A DNA stretch of 21,582 nt from an uncultured Clostridia bacterium (GTDB taxonomy: Bacteria; Bacillota_A; Clostridia; TANB77; CAG-508): positions 1-21,582 of the forward strand of contig CANQZT010000002.1 in assembly GCA_947628335.1 (NCBI GenBank), in the 5' to 3' direction. Made by a program: the position numbers and the translations under genes. Below, one piece after another: positions 7,907 through 16,169 of this stretch. A model generated the notes under the pieces. It ran no database searches, was not told the DNA's origin, and saw nothing but the letters and a program-made list of their open reading frames with translations. Within the stretch, counting starts at the first letter, position 1; each line of letters starts with the position of its first letter.

Positions 7907-9910
7907 TCATTTTTTACTATATTCTATAGAATATACCATTTCTTTTATTATTTCTGCTGTTTTTTCTGTACCTATAGTATCTACATTAATACAAAAATCA
8001 TAGTTTGATAAATCTTTCCACTCTTTAGATGTATAATAATTATAGTGTTTCTCCCTAGCCTTATTTATTTTGTTAATTTCTTTCAATGCTGTTTTTTCAT
8101 TTTTACCATAATATTTTACAGACCTCGCTACTTTGTTTTTGTCATCACTATATAAGAAAACTTTATATACATTGTCTTGATCTTTTAATACATAATCTGC
8201 ACATCTACCTATAATAACACATGACCCTTTTTTTGCAATTTCTTTTATTGCATTTGACTCAGCAATAAATAAATTATCATCATTTGTTAGGTTATTATAG
8301 TATTGTGAATTAAAGTTTGCAAGTAACTTACCACTTACTTTCTGTTCTTTTTCTTCAATATATGAAGCTGACAATCCACTTTCATTTGCTACCATAGTAA
8401 TTAAATCTTTATCATACAATTTACACCCTAATTTCTCAGCAAGTAATTTTCCTACATACCTACCTCCAGAACCATATTCTCTATTAATTGTAATAATAAT
8501 GTTTTCTTTAGATGATTCAATTTCTCCACTTTGATTTTCTTCTTTTTCATCTATTTTTTCATTATTTCCTAAACTTCTCATTTCTTGTACTAATAATATT
8601 ACTGCAACTATAAAAGCAAGAGCATCAGCAACTGGCCCTGCATATAATACACCCATTACTCCATAATATTTTGTTAATATAATCGCTGCTGGTGTAAAAA
8701 ATAAAATTTGCCTTGATAAAGTAATGAATGCTGATTTCGTTGGCTTTCCAACTGCTTGAAAAAATATTCCTGATGAAATTTGAATTCCGTTACATAATGT
8801 TAACATTAAAAATATACGGAATGACAAACATGCAAATTCATTATATAGTTCATCTCCAGAACCAAATAATCCAATTAATGTTTCAGGTATTGTTTGAAAT
8901 AATACAAATGATACGGCTGAAACTATTGTACAAATTGCAAGTACTGTTTTTAACGTTTTCTTTACTCTATCATATTGTTTTGCTCCATAGTTAAATCCTA
9001 CAATTGGCTGACTTCCTGCTGAAATTCCTATAATTATACTTGTTAATATCATATTAATTTTCATAACTATACCATGAACAGTTATTGGAATTTCGGCTCC
9101 AAATTTACTATCTACACCATATTTATTATATAGAGTATTTTCTACTGTAATGACAATTACAATAGCTATTTGGGTAATAAATGATGATATTCCTAATAAC
9201 GCAATATTTTTGATTACTTTTAATGATATTTTAACACTATCTTTAGTAATTTTTATTGTTTTAAATCTTTTTAAATACGCTATGTTAATTGCAAAATTAA
9301 GAATTTGACTAATTATAGTCGCAAGAGCTGCTCCTTTTACTCCCATTTTCAATACGAAAATTGCAATCGGATCTAGTATAATATTTAAAATTGCTCCTGC
9401 TACCATAGATAACATAGCATATCTTGGAGAACCATCTGCTCTTATTATCGAATTTAATGTAGTTGCTACCATCATAAATGGAATTCCTATTGCAATTACA
9501 TATCCATAACTTAAAGCATATTCTTCTAAACGATCAGTACCTCCAAATAATGGCACTAATTTAGGTAAAAATATTAATACAATAGCACATAAAACTATTG
9601 ATATAACCATTGCACTTACAATAGCATTACATACACCATTTTTTGCATCGTCTTCTTTTTTCTCTCCTAATTTTAAACTTAAATATGCTGATGCACCATC
9701 TCCAAACATCAATGCAAATGACATACATAAAACGCTGATTGGAAAAATAACATTAGTTGCACCATTTCCTAAGTATCCAACTCCCCAACCAATAAAAATT
9801 TGATCCACAATATTATATAAAGAATTTACTACTAGTGATATAATACATGGAATGGAAAAAGCTCTTAATAGTTTTCCTATTTTATCTTTTCCTAAGTCTA
9901 ATTGTTTCAT
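7907..9910 (-). CDS. MATE-family transporter fused to a cytidylate-kinase-like domain
   Basis: The protein has 667 residues and two parts. Residues 1-446 are a complete MATE drug/cation antiporter of about 12 membrane helices, with motifs such as YNIVDQIFIG, IRADGSPRYAM and AGSQPIVGFNYGA. A charged linker (about 447-469) leads to residues 470-662, which match cytidylate-kinase-like proteins (the Cytidylate_kin_2 type): ITINREYGSGGRYVGKLLAE, YDKDLI and VIIGRCADYVL. The phosphate-binding loop is the GSGGRYVGK variant. The frame is continuous, so this is a real fusion. The ATG start sits 12 bases after AGGAGG, a long spacing. Substrates of both halves are unknown. Expression is probably attenuated by the leader terminator at 9958-9980. 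mntP follows on the same transcript. Confidence 0.88.
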   Translation of the reverse strand: MKQLDLGKDKIGKLLRAFSIPCIISLVVNSLYNIVDQIFIGWGVGYLGNGATNVIFPISVLCMSFALMFGDGASAYLSLKLGEKKEDDAKNGVCNAIVSAMVISIVLCAIVLIFLPKLVPLFGGTDRLEEYALSYGYVIAIGIPFMMVATTLNSIIRADGSPRYAMLSMVAGAILNIILDPIAIFVLKMGVKGAALATIISQILNFAINIAYLKRFKTIKITKDSVKISLKVIKNIALLGISSFITQIAIVIVITVENTLYNKYGVDSKFGAEIPITVHGIVMKINMILTSIIIGISAGSQPIVGFNYGAKQYDRVKKTLKTVLAICTIVSAVSFVLFQTIPETLIGLFGSGDELYNEFACLSFRIFLMLTLCNGIQISSGIFFQAVGKPTKSAFITLSRQILFFTPAAIILTKYYGVMGVLYAGPVADALAFIVAVILLVQEMRSLGNNEKIDEKEENQSGEIESSKENIIITINREYGSGGRYVGKLLAEKLGCKLYDKDLITMVANESGLSASYIEEKEQKVSGKLLANFNSQYYNNLTNDDNLFIAESNAIKEIAKKGSCVIIGRCADYVLKDQDNVYKVFLYSDDKNKVARSVKYYGKNEKTALKEINKINKAREKHYNYYTSKEWKDLSNYDFCINVDTIGTEKTAEIIKEMVYSIEYSKK

Positions 9911-9957
9911 TATTTCTTCTTCCCTCCTATATTAATTTTTAAAGGCAAAAACACAAC

Positions 9958-9980
9958 AAAAAAAACACATCTAATGTGTT
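9958..9980 (-). terminator. leader terminator/attenuator upstream of the MATE fusion
   Basis: On the minus strand, AACACAT-TAG-ATGTGTT followed by a T-run forms an intrinsic terminator lying between the promoter (10021-10049) and the MATE start (9910). It would stop transcription before the gene unless prevented. AAAGGCA (10012-10006) and TGCCTTT (9947-9941) could form an enclosing helix around it. Confidence 0.65.
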
Positions 9981-9990
9981 ACATACCCAT
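9979..9990 (-). CDS. putative three-codon leader ORF (Met-Gly-Met)
   Basis: ATG GGT ATG TAA runs directly into the 5' arm of the attenuator stem, sharing its last two bases with it. A ribosome on this ORF would cover the stem and favour read-through. The AGGA upstream is 12 bases from the ATG, which is far. The ORF is short enough to occur by chance. Confidence 0.3.
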   Translation of the reverse strand: MGM

Positions 9991-10020
9991 TTTATATATA
10001 TTTCCTGCCTTTCTTTTTGA

Positions 10021-10049
10021 ATTATATTACAATTTTTTTTAAGTGTCAA
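10021..10049 (-). promoter_or_regulatory. promoter for MATE fusion-mntP
   Basis: Consensus TTGACA (10049-10044), a 17-base spacer and TATAAT (10026-10021) on the minus strand. The start point would be around 10014, just before the AAAGGCA element of the leader. Confidence 0.85.
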
Positions 10050-10101
10050 GTTTTGTCTTTTAGGGTAGATTTGTGTTTTCTTCATACTACATAACGAAAA
10101 A

Positions 10102-10130
10102 TTGTCAAATTTTATAGACATATATATTAT
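10102..10130 (+). promoter_or_regulatory. promoter for the small membrane export-type gene
   Basis: TTGTCA (10102-10107), 17 bases, TATTAT (10125-10130), about 40 bases before the ATG. It is divergent from the MATE promoter. Confidence 0.55.
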
Positions 10131-10173
10131 ATTTGTAGTAAAATAATTTCATATTACATTTAGGAGGATTTTT

Positions 10174-10671
10174 ATGTTTGAAAATATTATTGTTAAATAT
10201 TTAGCAACTTTAATTATTAGTATGACACCAATAATAGAATTAAGAGGTGCAATTCCAATAGCAGTTATGGCATTTCATCTTACATATATAGAAGCATTTG
10301 TAATAAGTCTTATTGGAAACATTATTCCTATTTATTTTATTGTAAAATACATTAGACCTTTATTTGATTTCTTTGGTAGAATAAAAATATTTAAAATTAT
10401 TATTGATTGGGCAACTGAACGAGCAACAAAAAAAATTGCTGAAAGCGAAAAACTACAAAACTTTACTGCTTTAGGATTATTTTTGTTTGTAGCAATTCCT
10501 CTTCCAGGAACTGGTGCTTGGGTAGGATCTTTAATTGCAAACTTTTTAGATTTACCACTAAAAAAAGCATTTCCACCACTAGCTTTAGGAGTATTTACAG
10601 CAGGTATTATTATGTTAGCAGGAACAGCAATTGCAAATGGTGGTATACAAATATTATTACAACACACATAA
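10174..10671 (+). CDS. small multidrug-export-type membrane protein (COG2426-like)
   Basis: The 165-residue protein is largely hydrophobic. It carries the family landmarks IELRGAIPIA (21-30) near the first helix and AIPLPGTGAWVGSLIA (107-122) in the second half, each likely part of a re-entrant loop. This pattern is that of the family called putative small multi-drug export protein. The transport role rests on the family name rather than strong biochemistry, so the function stays open. The ATG follows TAGGAGG with good spacing. It is a single gene with its own promoter and terminator, divergent from the MATE fusion and convergent with the histidine kinase gene. Confidence 0.85.
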   Translation: MFENIIVKYLATLIISMTPIIELRGAIPIAVMAFHLTYIEAFVISLIGNIIPIYFIVKYIRPLFDFFGRIKIFKIIIDWATERATKKIAESEKLQNFTALGLFLFVAIPLPGTGAWVGSLIANFLDLPLKKAFPPLALGVFTAGIIMLAGTAIANGGIQILLQHT

Positions 10672-10677
10672 AAATCG

Positions 10678-10710
10678 AGCCTATGATAACAAAATATCAT
10701 AGGCTTTTTT
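10678..10710. terminator. bidirectional intrinsic terminator
   Basis: An 11-bp perfect stem (AGCCTATGATA against TATCATAGGCT) with loop ACAAAA is followed by six T residues on the plus strand. It also precedes a short T-run on the minus strand, so it can serve both convergent genes. Confidence 0.9.
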
Positions 10711-10724
10711 ATGTTAAAAGATTT

Positions 10725-12755
10725 TTACATTGTTTTAAACTCTAATATTACTTTAAACAAATCACCATCTAAGTATATTTCAAACTCTCCTTTTTGAATC
10801 TCAGTCAATGATTTTGCAATTGATATTCCTAAACCTGAACCTTCTGTTGTTCTAGATGTATCTCCTCTTACAAATCTTTGCATTAATTCATCTACACTTA
10901 TGTTTAATTTGTCTTTTGATATATTCTTAAGTTCTATCTTAACTATCTCGTCTATCTTTTTTAAATCTATATATACTCTTGAATTATCCAAAGCATATTT
11001 CGATATATTTGAGTATATATTTTCCATAACACGATACATATATTTACTGTCTGCATTTATATATAAATCTTCTTCAGGTATTGATTTTATTATTTCCAAT
11101 TCTTTTTTCTTAAATTTTTCTTCATACTCTGCATCTATTTGATTAATTAATTCCTTCACATTTAGTTTTTCCATATTTAGTTTTATATTTCCCGATGATG
11201 CTTTTGACGCTTCTATCAAATCTTCTGTTAACTTCTTTAATCTTTGCGATTTATTATCTAATACATCAAGATATTCCTTTATTTTTTCATTTTCTATATT
11301 TTCTTGCTTCATTAAATCTATATAGTTAATAATAGAGGTTAGAGGTGTTTTTATATCATGTGATACATTCGTAATTAGTTCTGTCTTTAGCCTTTCACTT
11401 TTCATTGCCTCTTCAATTGCATTTGACAATCCTCCTGAAATATTATTTAATTCTCTTGCAACTTGCTTATATTCCTCACTTAATTCATCTTCATTTAAAT
11501 TGGTTGTTACATCTCCATTATACATTTCTTTTATCTTTTTTCGTATTTTTAAGAGTTCATTTTGTTTTTTTACTAAATACCTATATATAAAATACCATAA
11601 TACTGGCATCCATATGAATAATATCGGTCTTCCTGATATAAATGGCAGTAAAAATAATAATAATTGTATTATTAAAAATATTAAAAATTCTAAAAATATT
11701 TTTGTACTAGATTTTACATCTATTCTAAATAAATCCATTATATTACTCTTAACACTTGTTATTATTTTATATACTAATGTGCTATTCCAAAACATTTTTG
11801 CTTTTATTCTCCTTATAAATGTAATCATAAATGTTACAAAAGTAGTATAAAAAGCAATTCCCATTGTAATTGACATTGTTATACATAAATTAATTATATT
11901 TTTAGTAGTAAAACTACCTATTTCCGATAATATTACTGTTATTAAAAAAATTTCAATACTAAGAATAATTACTGTTAAGATTGTTACTATTTCAAAAGGT
12001 ACTCTATCTAACCTATTTGTATAAATTCCTGAATAATCTCTTTTATGTCCTATACTTATGATAATATAAATAATTGAAAGAATTACTAATACTATTGAAA
12101 TATTAAAGTTAATTGGTGCATAGTCATTATTATATCCTCCAATTATTTGATACATTAGCCCATATAAATACATTTCTCCACTATCTGTATCTCTTACACT
12201 TGCATATATAGCACAGCCTTTATCTTCTATACTTTCAAACCTATTGTCATATGCTATGTTATCATACTCAAGATTACTAACACTTGTTTTAATTTCACCA
12301 TTATCATAACTCCAATTAATTTCCTTGTTTAATATATATTTCTTTAATTCTTGTATTGAATCTGTACTTGTTGTTTTTTCAATGTTTGTATATGCAACGC
12401 CATTACTATTTATAATTAATAAATCATATAACTTACTTCCTAGTGTATATTCATATGAAATTTCTTCTTGATTTTGCATCTCATTCTCATTTTGTTCTAC
12501 AGTTATAGTATTTTTCTTTTTTGCATCATAAACATATGTATTATTACCTACTTTTGTATTAGCCCCTCTATATATCGCTGTTAAAAAATTATTTGAAAAC
12601 TTTTTCGAGTAGTAATAATATGAAGTATTTACTTCTTCTTTATAATTGTAATAATACATTATTGAAAAACTATTTATAATAAGAAAAAAAATAAATATTG
12701 GCAACATTATATAAACAATAGATTTTATTATATTTGAACTTCTTAATTTTTCCAT
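10725..12755 (-). CDS. membrane sensor histidine kinase of a two-component system
   Basis: This 676-residue sensor phosphorylates the response regulator encoded just upstream. In order: a membrane helix (about 12-34), an external domain (about 40-212), a membrane block with about five helices (about 217-395), a HAMP-like linker, a dimerisation domain with phospho-His466 in NVSHDIKTPL, and an ATPase domain with N-box MENIYSNISKYA (577-588) and G2 box TEGSGLGISIAKSL (637-650). The usual G1 Asp-x-Gly-x-Gly is replaced by KNISKDKLNIS (610-620), a variant I associate with a clostridial kinase group that is otherwise intact. The large multi-helix sensor region is unusual and hints at a membrane or envelope signal, as does the neighbouring flippase. 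It lies 15 bases after the regulator gene. Confidence 0.92.
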   Translation of the reverse strand: MEKLRSSNIIKSIVYIMLPIFIFFLIINSFSIMYYYNYKEEVNTSYYYYSKKFSNNFLTAIYRGANTKVGNNTYVYDAKKKNTITVEQNENEMQNQEEISYEYTLGSKLYDLLIINSNGVAYTNIEKTTSTDSIQELKKYILNKEINWSYDNGEIKTSVSNLEYDNIAYDNRFESIEDKGCAIYASVRDTDSGEMYLYGLMYQIIGGYNNDYAPINFNISIVLVILSIIYIIISIGHKRDYSGIYTNRLDRVPFEIVTILTVIILSIEIFLITVILSEIGSFTTKNIINLCITMSITMGIAFYTTFVTFMITFIRRIKAKMFWNSTLVYKIITSVKSNIMDLFRIDVKSSTKIFLEFLIFLIIQLLLFLLPFISGRPILFIWMPVLWYFIYRYLVKKQNELLKIRKKIKEMYNGDVTTNLNEDELSEEYKQVARELNNISGGLSNAIEEAMKSERLKTELITNVSHDIKTPLTSIINYIDLMKQENIENEKIKEYLDVLDNKSQRLKKLTEDLIEASKASSGNIKLNMEKLNVKELINQIDAEYEEKFKKKELEIIKSIPEEDLYINADSKYMYRVMENIYSNISKYALDNSRVYIDLKKIDEIVKIELKNISKDKLNISVDELMQRFVRGDTSRTTEGSGLGISIAKSLTEIQKGEFEIYLDGDLFKVILEFKTM

Positions 12756-12770
12756 TTTTTTCTCCTTTTC

Positions 12771-13463
12771 TTATATGTCCTCAATCTTATATCCTATTCC
12801 CCATATCACCTTTAAATATTTAGGTTCTCTTGGATTAATCTCTATTTTTTCTCTTATGTGTCTTATATGAACAGCTATAATATTTTCTGCCCCATATGCT
12901 TCATCATTCCATACATTTTCATAAATTTGTATAGTTGAAAAAACAATTCCTTTATTTTTTATTAAAAACTTTAATATATTATATTCCGTTGGAGTCAACT
13001 TTACTTTATTTCCATCTACTATTACCTCTTTTGTATCATCATTTACTTCTAATCCCCCTGTACTATATATATTGTTTCCTTCTTTTTTTATAGACCCCAA
13101 TAATGTATATCTTCTAATTTGTGAATTTACCCTTGCAATTAATTCTAATGGATTAAATGGTTTCGTAACATAGTCATCTGCTCCTGTATTTAGACCATTA
13201 ATTTTGTCATAATCTTCACCTTTTGCAGAAAGCATAATAATTGGAATCGCCATATCCTTTCGTATATATTTTGCAACATCTATTCCATTTATTTTAGGCA
13301 TCATAATATCTAAAATTATTAAATGTATTTCGTTATTTTTTAGCATACTCAGTACTTGTTCTCCATCATATGCTTTTAATATGTTGTACCCTTCCTTCTT
13401 TAAATATATATCAATCGCATTTACAATTTCTTTATCATCATCACAAACTAAGATATTATACAT
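12771..13463 (-). CDS. OmpR-family response regulator
   Basis: The 230-residue DNA-binding regulator has a receiver domain (1-120) with acidic pocket CDDD (7-10), phospho-Asp52 in LIILDIMMPK, Ser79 in MLSAK and Lys101 in VTKPFNP. A winged-helix domain (about 130-228) contains LTPTEYNILKFL and the recognition region ENIIAVHIRHIREKIE. I place the start at ATG 13463: AAGGGG then lies eight bases upstream. The GTG at 13472 is also in frame, but it would overlap the ribosome site. The gene pairs with the histidine kinase downstream. Targets are unknown; the divergent flippase and the inverted repeat at 13529-13568 are candidates. Confidence 0.93.
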   Translation of the reverse strand: MYNILVCDDDKEIVNAIDIYLKKEGYNILKAYDGEQVLSMLKNNEIHLIILDIMMPKINGIDVAKYIRKDMAIPIIMLSAKGEDYDKINGLNTGADDYVTKPFNPLELIARVNSQIRRYTLLGSIKKEGNNIYSTGGLEVNDDTKEVIVDGNKVKLTPTEYNILKFLIKNKGIVFSTIQIYENVWNDEAYGAENIIAVHIRHIREKIEINPREPKYLKVIWGIGYKIEDI

Positions 13464-13485
13464 CTGTCTCACCCCTTTTTTCCGT

Positions 13486-13494
13486 ATTATACCA
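13486..13494 (-). promoter_or_regulatory. extended -10 promoter for the two-component operon
   Basis: TGGTATAAT on the minus strand, an extended -10 element, about 25 bases before the regulator ATG. No good -35 is seen 16-18 bases upstream, which fits a promoter that relies on an activator or on the extended -10. Confidence 0.5.
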
Positions 13495-13528
13495 TGTTTT
13501 TTGCTTGTATAATATATATCATAAAATT

Positions 13529-13568
13529 ATTAAGAAAAAAGTATTTAGATTATTAATATTTTCTTAAT
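13529..13568. promoter_or_regulatory. 10-bp inverted repeat between divergent regulator and flippase genes
   Basis: ATTAAGAAAA (13529-13538) and TTTTCTTAAT (13559-13568) are perfect inverted repeats with a 20-base spacer, so the centres of the arms lie about three helical turns apart. They lie in the 162-base divergent intergenic region and are a candidate operator for the adjacent regulator. Confidence 0.4.
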
Positions 13569-13625
13569 TTTATTAAAAGCATAGTTTCATATTTTCATCA
13601 TATATTCAAATAAGGTGATTGTATT

Positions 13626-15106
13626 TTGCGTAGAATTAAGGTTTTTATTTATAACGGTATTTTATTAACTATTACTTCTTTTTTAGTACGACTTGTTGGA
13701 ATGAGTTTTGGAATATATATTAACAATAAAATTGGTTCTGAAGCTGTTGGAGTATTTGGTTTAATTTCTTCTGTATATGTTTTTAGTATTACTCTTGCTA
13801 CTTCACGGAATTAATCTTGCTACTACAAGAATTATTACAATAGAAACTACATACCATCCAGAAACTGGAACTCGGAAGAGCAATGCGAAAATGTTTATTG
13901 TATAGTATTATTTTTGGAATAGGCTCTTCTATATTATTATGTCTTTTTGCTCCTATTATTGGATCTTATTTTGTACATAATCAAGTTCCTTTTTCACTAT
14001 TTTATATAATCTCTATTAGTTTGCCTTTTATTTCAATGTCTTCAGCTTTAAATGGATATTTTACAGCACTTAGAAAAAATGGCAAAAATGCAATCTCTAG
14101 AATCTTTGAACAATTTGCAAAAATAAGTGCTACATTCTTTTTATTATCATTATTTACACCTATTGGATTGCAATATGCTTGTTTTTGCTTAGTTCTAGGA
14201 GAAACTATTTCTGAGATTTCTTCTTTTCTTTTTACCTTTATTTTATATTTATTTGAAAAAAAGAAATATAAGAAAGAAATTTTAAATAAAACTAATTATA
14301 TGAAAACAATTTTTGAAATTACACTACCAGTTTCCATTACTTCTTACATTCGTTCTGGTCTTTCTTCTTTAAAACAGCTTTTAATACCTCTTCGTTTAGA
14401 AAAGTATGGAATGAGTTGTAATGAAGCTTTATCTTCTTATGGTATAATTAATGGAATGACCATGCCTGTTTTAATGTTTCCAGAAGTAGTAATTAATTCT
14501 TTCAGTGGTCTTCTTGTTCCTGAATTTACCTATTATTATACAAAAAAAGATATGAATGCTATTAAATATATTATTTCAAAAATTTTTAGAGTTACTTTGC
14601 TTTTTTCTATAGGTGTAATTGGTTTATTTTTATTTTATAGTGACTCTATTAACTTAATAATTTATAATAATTTAAATATTTCACACTACCTAAAAATATT
14701 ATGCCCTTTACTTTTATTCATGTATTTAGATAGCATTGTAGATAATATCCTAAAGGGATTAAATCAACAATTTGAAGTTATGAAGTGCAATATTCTTGAT
14801 TTATTTGTAAGCATTTTTTGCATTTATTTTCTTCTTCCCGTTTTTGGAATAAATGGATACCTTCTTGTTCTTTTTATAAGTGAAATACTAAATTGTGGAA
14901 TTAGCATTTTACAATTACATAATTTTACTCATTTCCAATTTAATTTTAAAAACTGGATTTTTAAACCTTTTATTGGTATACTACTTTCATATTTTTTTAC
15001 TGAATTTATTATTCATAATGCTTGTTTAGACGAAATGTCTTTCATTTTAAAAGCTATTTTTTTTGAGTGTTTCTATAGTTTGTTTTTATTGTTTAATAAA
15101 TGCTAA
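13626..15106 (+). CDS. polysaccharide/lipid flippase (MVF/SpoVB-like), two +1 frame breaks
   Basis: This is a multi-helix membrane protein of the MOP superfamily that would flip lipid-linked wall or polysaccharide precursors. The first segment (TTG 13626 to 13805, frame 0, seven bases after AAGGTGA) ends in ITLATS. The second (13807-13872) reads GINLATTRIITIE. The third (13874-15106) starts GRAMRKCLLYS. Omitting one C at 13806 and one at 13873 gives 492 continuous residues, the usual family length, with no other break. TSGINLATTR across the first junction matches what I know of clostridial relatives. As written, the first frame stops at 13812 and the second after 13901. Either the gene is dead, the sequence has errors, or both sites are recoded; each break is an in-frame CGG followed by AA. 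Confidence 0.85.
13806..13809 (+). other. +1 frame-break site 1 in flippase (CGGA)
   Basis: The frame-0 codons are ACT TCA CGG AAT TAA. Skipping C13806 gives ACT TCA GGA ATT AAT, which resumes the conserved TSGIN. The in-frame CGG is followed two codons later by a stop. Confidence 0.8.
13873..13876 (+). other. +1 frame-break site 2 in flippase (CGGA)
   Basis: In the second frame the codons are GGA ACT CGG AAG AGC. Skipping C13873 gives ACT GGA AGA GCA ATG, opening the 410-residue remainder. It has the same CGGAA core as site 1. Confidence 0.75.
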
Positions 15107-15140
15107 AAACTTATCATTTTTTATGACGAATGCCAAAAAT

Positions 15141-15165
15141 AAAGGCAGTTGACCAGACTGCCTTT
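15141..15165 (-). terminator. intrinsic terminator after the second sortase
   Basis: A 9-bp stem (AAAGGCAGT against ACTGCCTTT) with a 7-base loop is followed on the minus strand by ATTTTT. It lies between the convergent flippase and sortase genes; the T-run favours the sortase direction. Confidence 0.75.
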
Positions 15166-15195
15166 GATTAGTTTGTACTATATGTATACACTAAT

Positions 15196-16005
15196 TTATT
15201 TTACTTCTCTTGCTTTTACTACAAATCTCTGTGTTCCATAATTTGTACAAGTAATTAATGTAATTTCTTTATTACCATTCGTTTTTTGTGAAGTACATTC
15301 AGTTTCATCTGGAGATACTATATATGTTTCATATACTTCATAAGTTAAAGTCCTACCTTTTAAATCTGTTAATTCTACTTTATCACCTATATTAATTTTT
15401 GATAATTTTCCAAACATTTTCTTATTTTTGTAGTTGTGGCCTACTATAACATAGTTTCCAACTTCGTTTGGTTGTTCTCCCCAAAATTTTACAAGTGATA
15501 TTTTTAATATTTCATCAATATTTGCTTCATCTGTTTTTAATACTGGATAATTGATTTCAAGTGATGGTATATTTACTATTGCATCTGTTGTATAAGTCGC
15601 TCCACTTTCTGTTGTATACACTTCTGGAGCATTTTCTTCTTGTGTATCTGAATTTTCTCTGTTACTTATATAATCTTCAATATCTTTTGCTAGTTTTGTA
15701 ATATTTACTTCTTCTTTGTTTGCCTCCTTTTCATCTAGCATAACAATTAATACATTGTCTTCAACTCTTATAGTAGTATCATCTTGTTCTGTTTCTTCAC
15801 CTTCGTCTGTTACTAAGTTTATATTAGCTAAAATTTCTTTAGATATCTCTTCGCTTTTATTTCTATCATATTCAGCATAAATATAATATGAAAATAAAAC
15901 ACATACTAAAAAAATTGATAAGAAAAATTTGATTTTGTACATTTTCTTTTTTCTTTTCAATTCAGGAGTTACATATATCTTTTGTGTTACTAATATTTGA
16001 TTCAT
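15196..16005 (-). CDS. sortase, class D/E-like (second copy)
   Basis: This 269-residue membrane-anchored transpeptidase is a paralogue of the sortase at 1696-2415. A basic cytosolic N-terminus (about 1-26, rich in Lys) precedes a membrane helix (about 27-44), an acidic linker (about 48-135) and the sortase domain (about 137-269). The triad is His190 in VIVGHNYKN, Cys253 in TLITC and Arg260 in TQRF. I choose ATG 16005, six bases after GAAGG; the in-frame TTG at 16011 sits too close to the ribosome site. The longer N-terminus and acidic linker distinguish it from copy 1, suggesting a different partner or substrate. No sorting-signal substrate is encoded nearby. Confidence 0.9.
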   Translation of the reverse strand: MNQILVTQKIYVTPELKRKKKMYKIKFFLSIFLVCVLFSYYIYAEYDRNKSEEISKEILANINLVTDEGEETEQDDTTIRVEDNVLIVMLDEKEANKEEVNITKLAKDIEDYISNRENSDTQEENAPEVYTTESGATYTTDAIVNIPSLEINYPVLKTDEANIDEILKISLVKFWGEQPNEVGNYVIVGHNYKNKKMFGKLSKINIGDKVELTDLKGRTLTYEVYETYIVSPDETECTSQKTNGNKEITLITCTNYGTQRFVVKAREVK

Positions 16006-16035
16006 AAACAACCTTCTCCTTTTTAAACTATTCCT

Positions 16036-16044
16036 ATTATATCA
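16036..16044 (-). promoter_or_regulatory. extended -10 promoter for the second sortase
   Basis: TGATATAAT on the minus strand, with a weak TTCAAA 17 bases upstream, about 30 bases before the sortase ATG. Confidence 0.55.
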
Positions 16045-16118
16045 CATATTTATTGCTTTTTGAAGAGTTTTATGTAAAAAAATTAGATTTTTAAATTTCT
16101 ATTACATTTTAATTACAT

Positions 16119-16148
16119 TTGCTTTTTTATATATTTTTTTAGTATAAT
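16119..16148 (+). promoter_or_regulatory. promoter for the YcxB-like gene
   Basis: TTGCTT (16119-16124), 18 bases, TATAAT (16143-16148), followed by an 80-base leader. Confidence 0.5.
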
Positions 16149-16169
16149 TATTAAAAATATAAAAGAAAG

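Noticed and set aside
8728..8994. Plus-strand ORF inside the MATE domain
   Set aside because: Antisense to conserved membrane helices, no start signal.
9939..10121. 60-codon minus-strand ORF upstream of the MATE fusion
   Set aside because: It runs through the consensus promoter and the leader terminator, has low-complexity content and lacks a ribosome site; the regulatory elements explain the region better.
10332..10700. Minus-strand ORF across the small membrane export gene
   Set aside because: It is a shadow of the plus-strand gene with clear family motifs and crosses a strong terminator.
13464..13472. GTG start for the response regulator three codons earlier
   Set aside because: The only ribosome site (AAGGGG) directly abuts that GTG, while it is eight bases from ATG 13463.
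16006..16011. TTG start for the second sortase
   Set aside because: It lies too close to the ribosome site; the ATG two codons later has better spacing.
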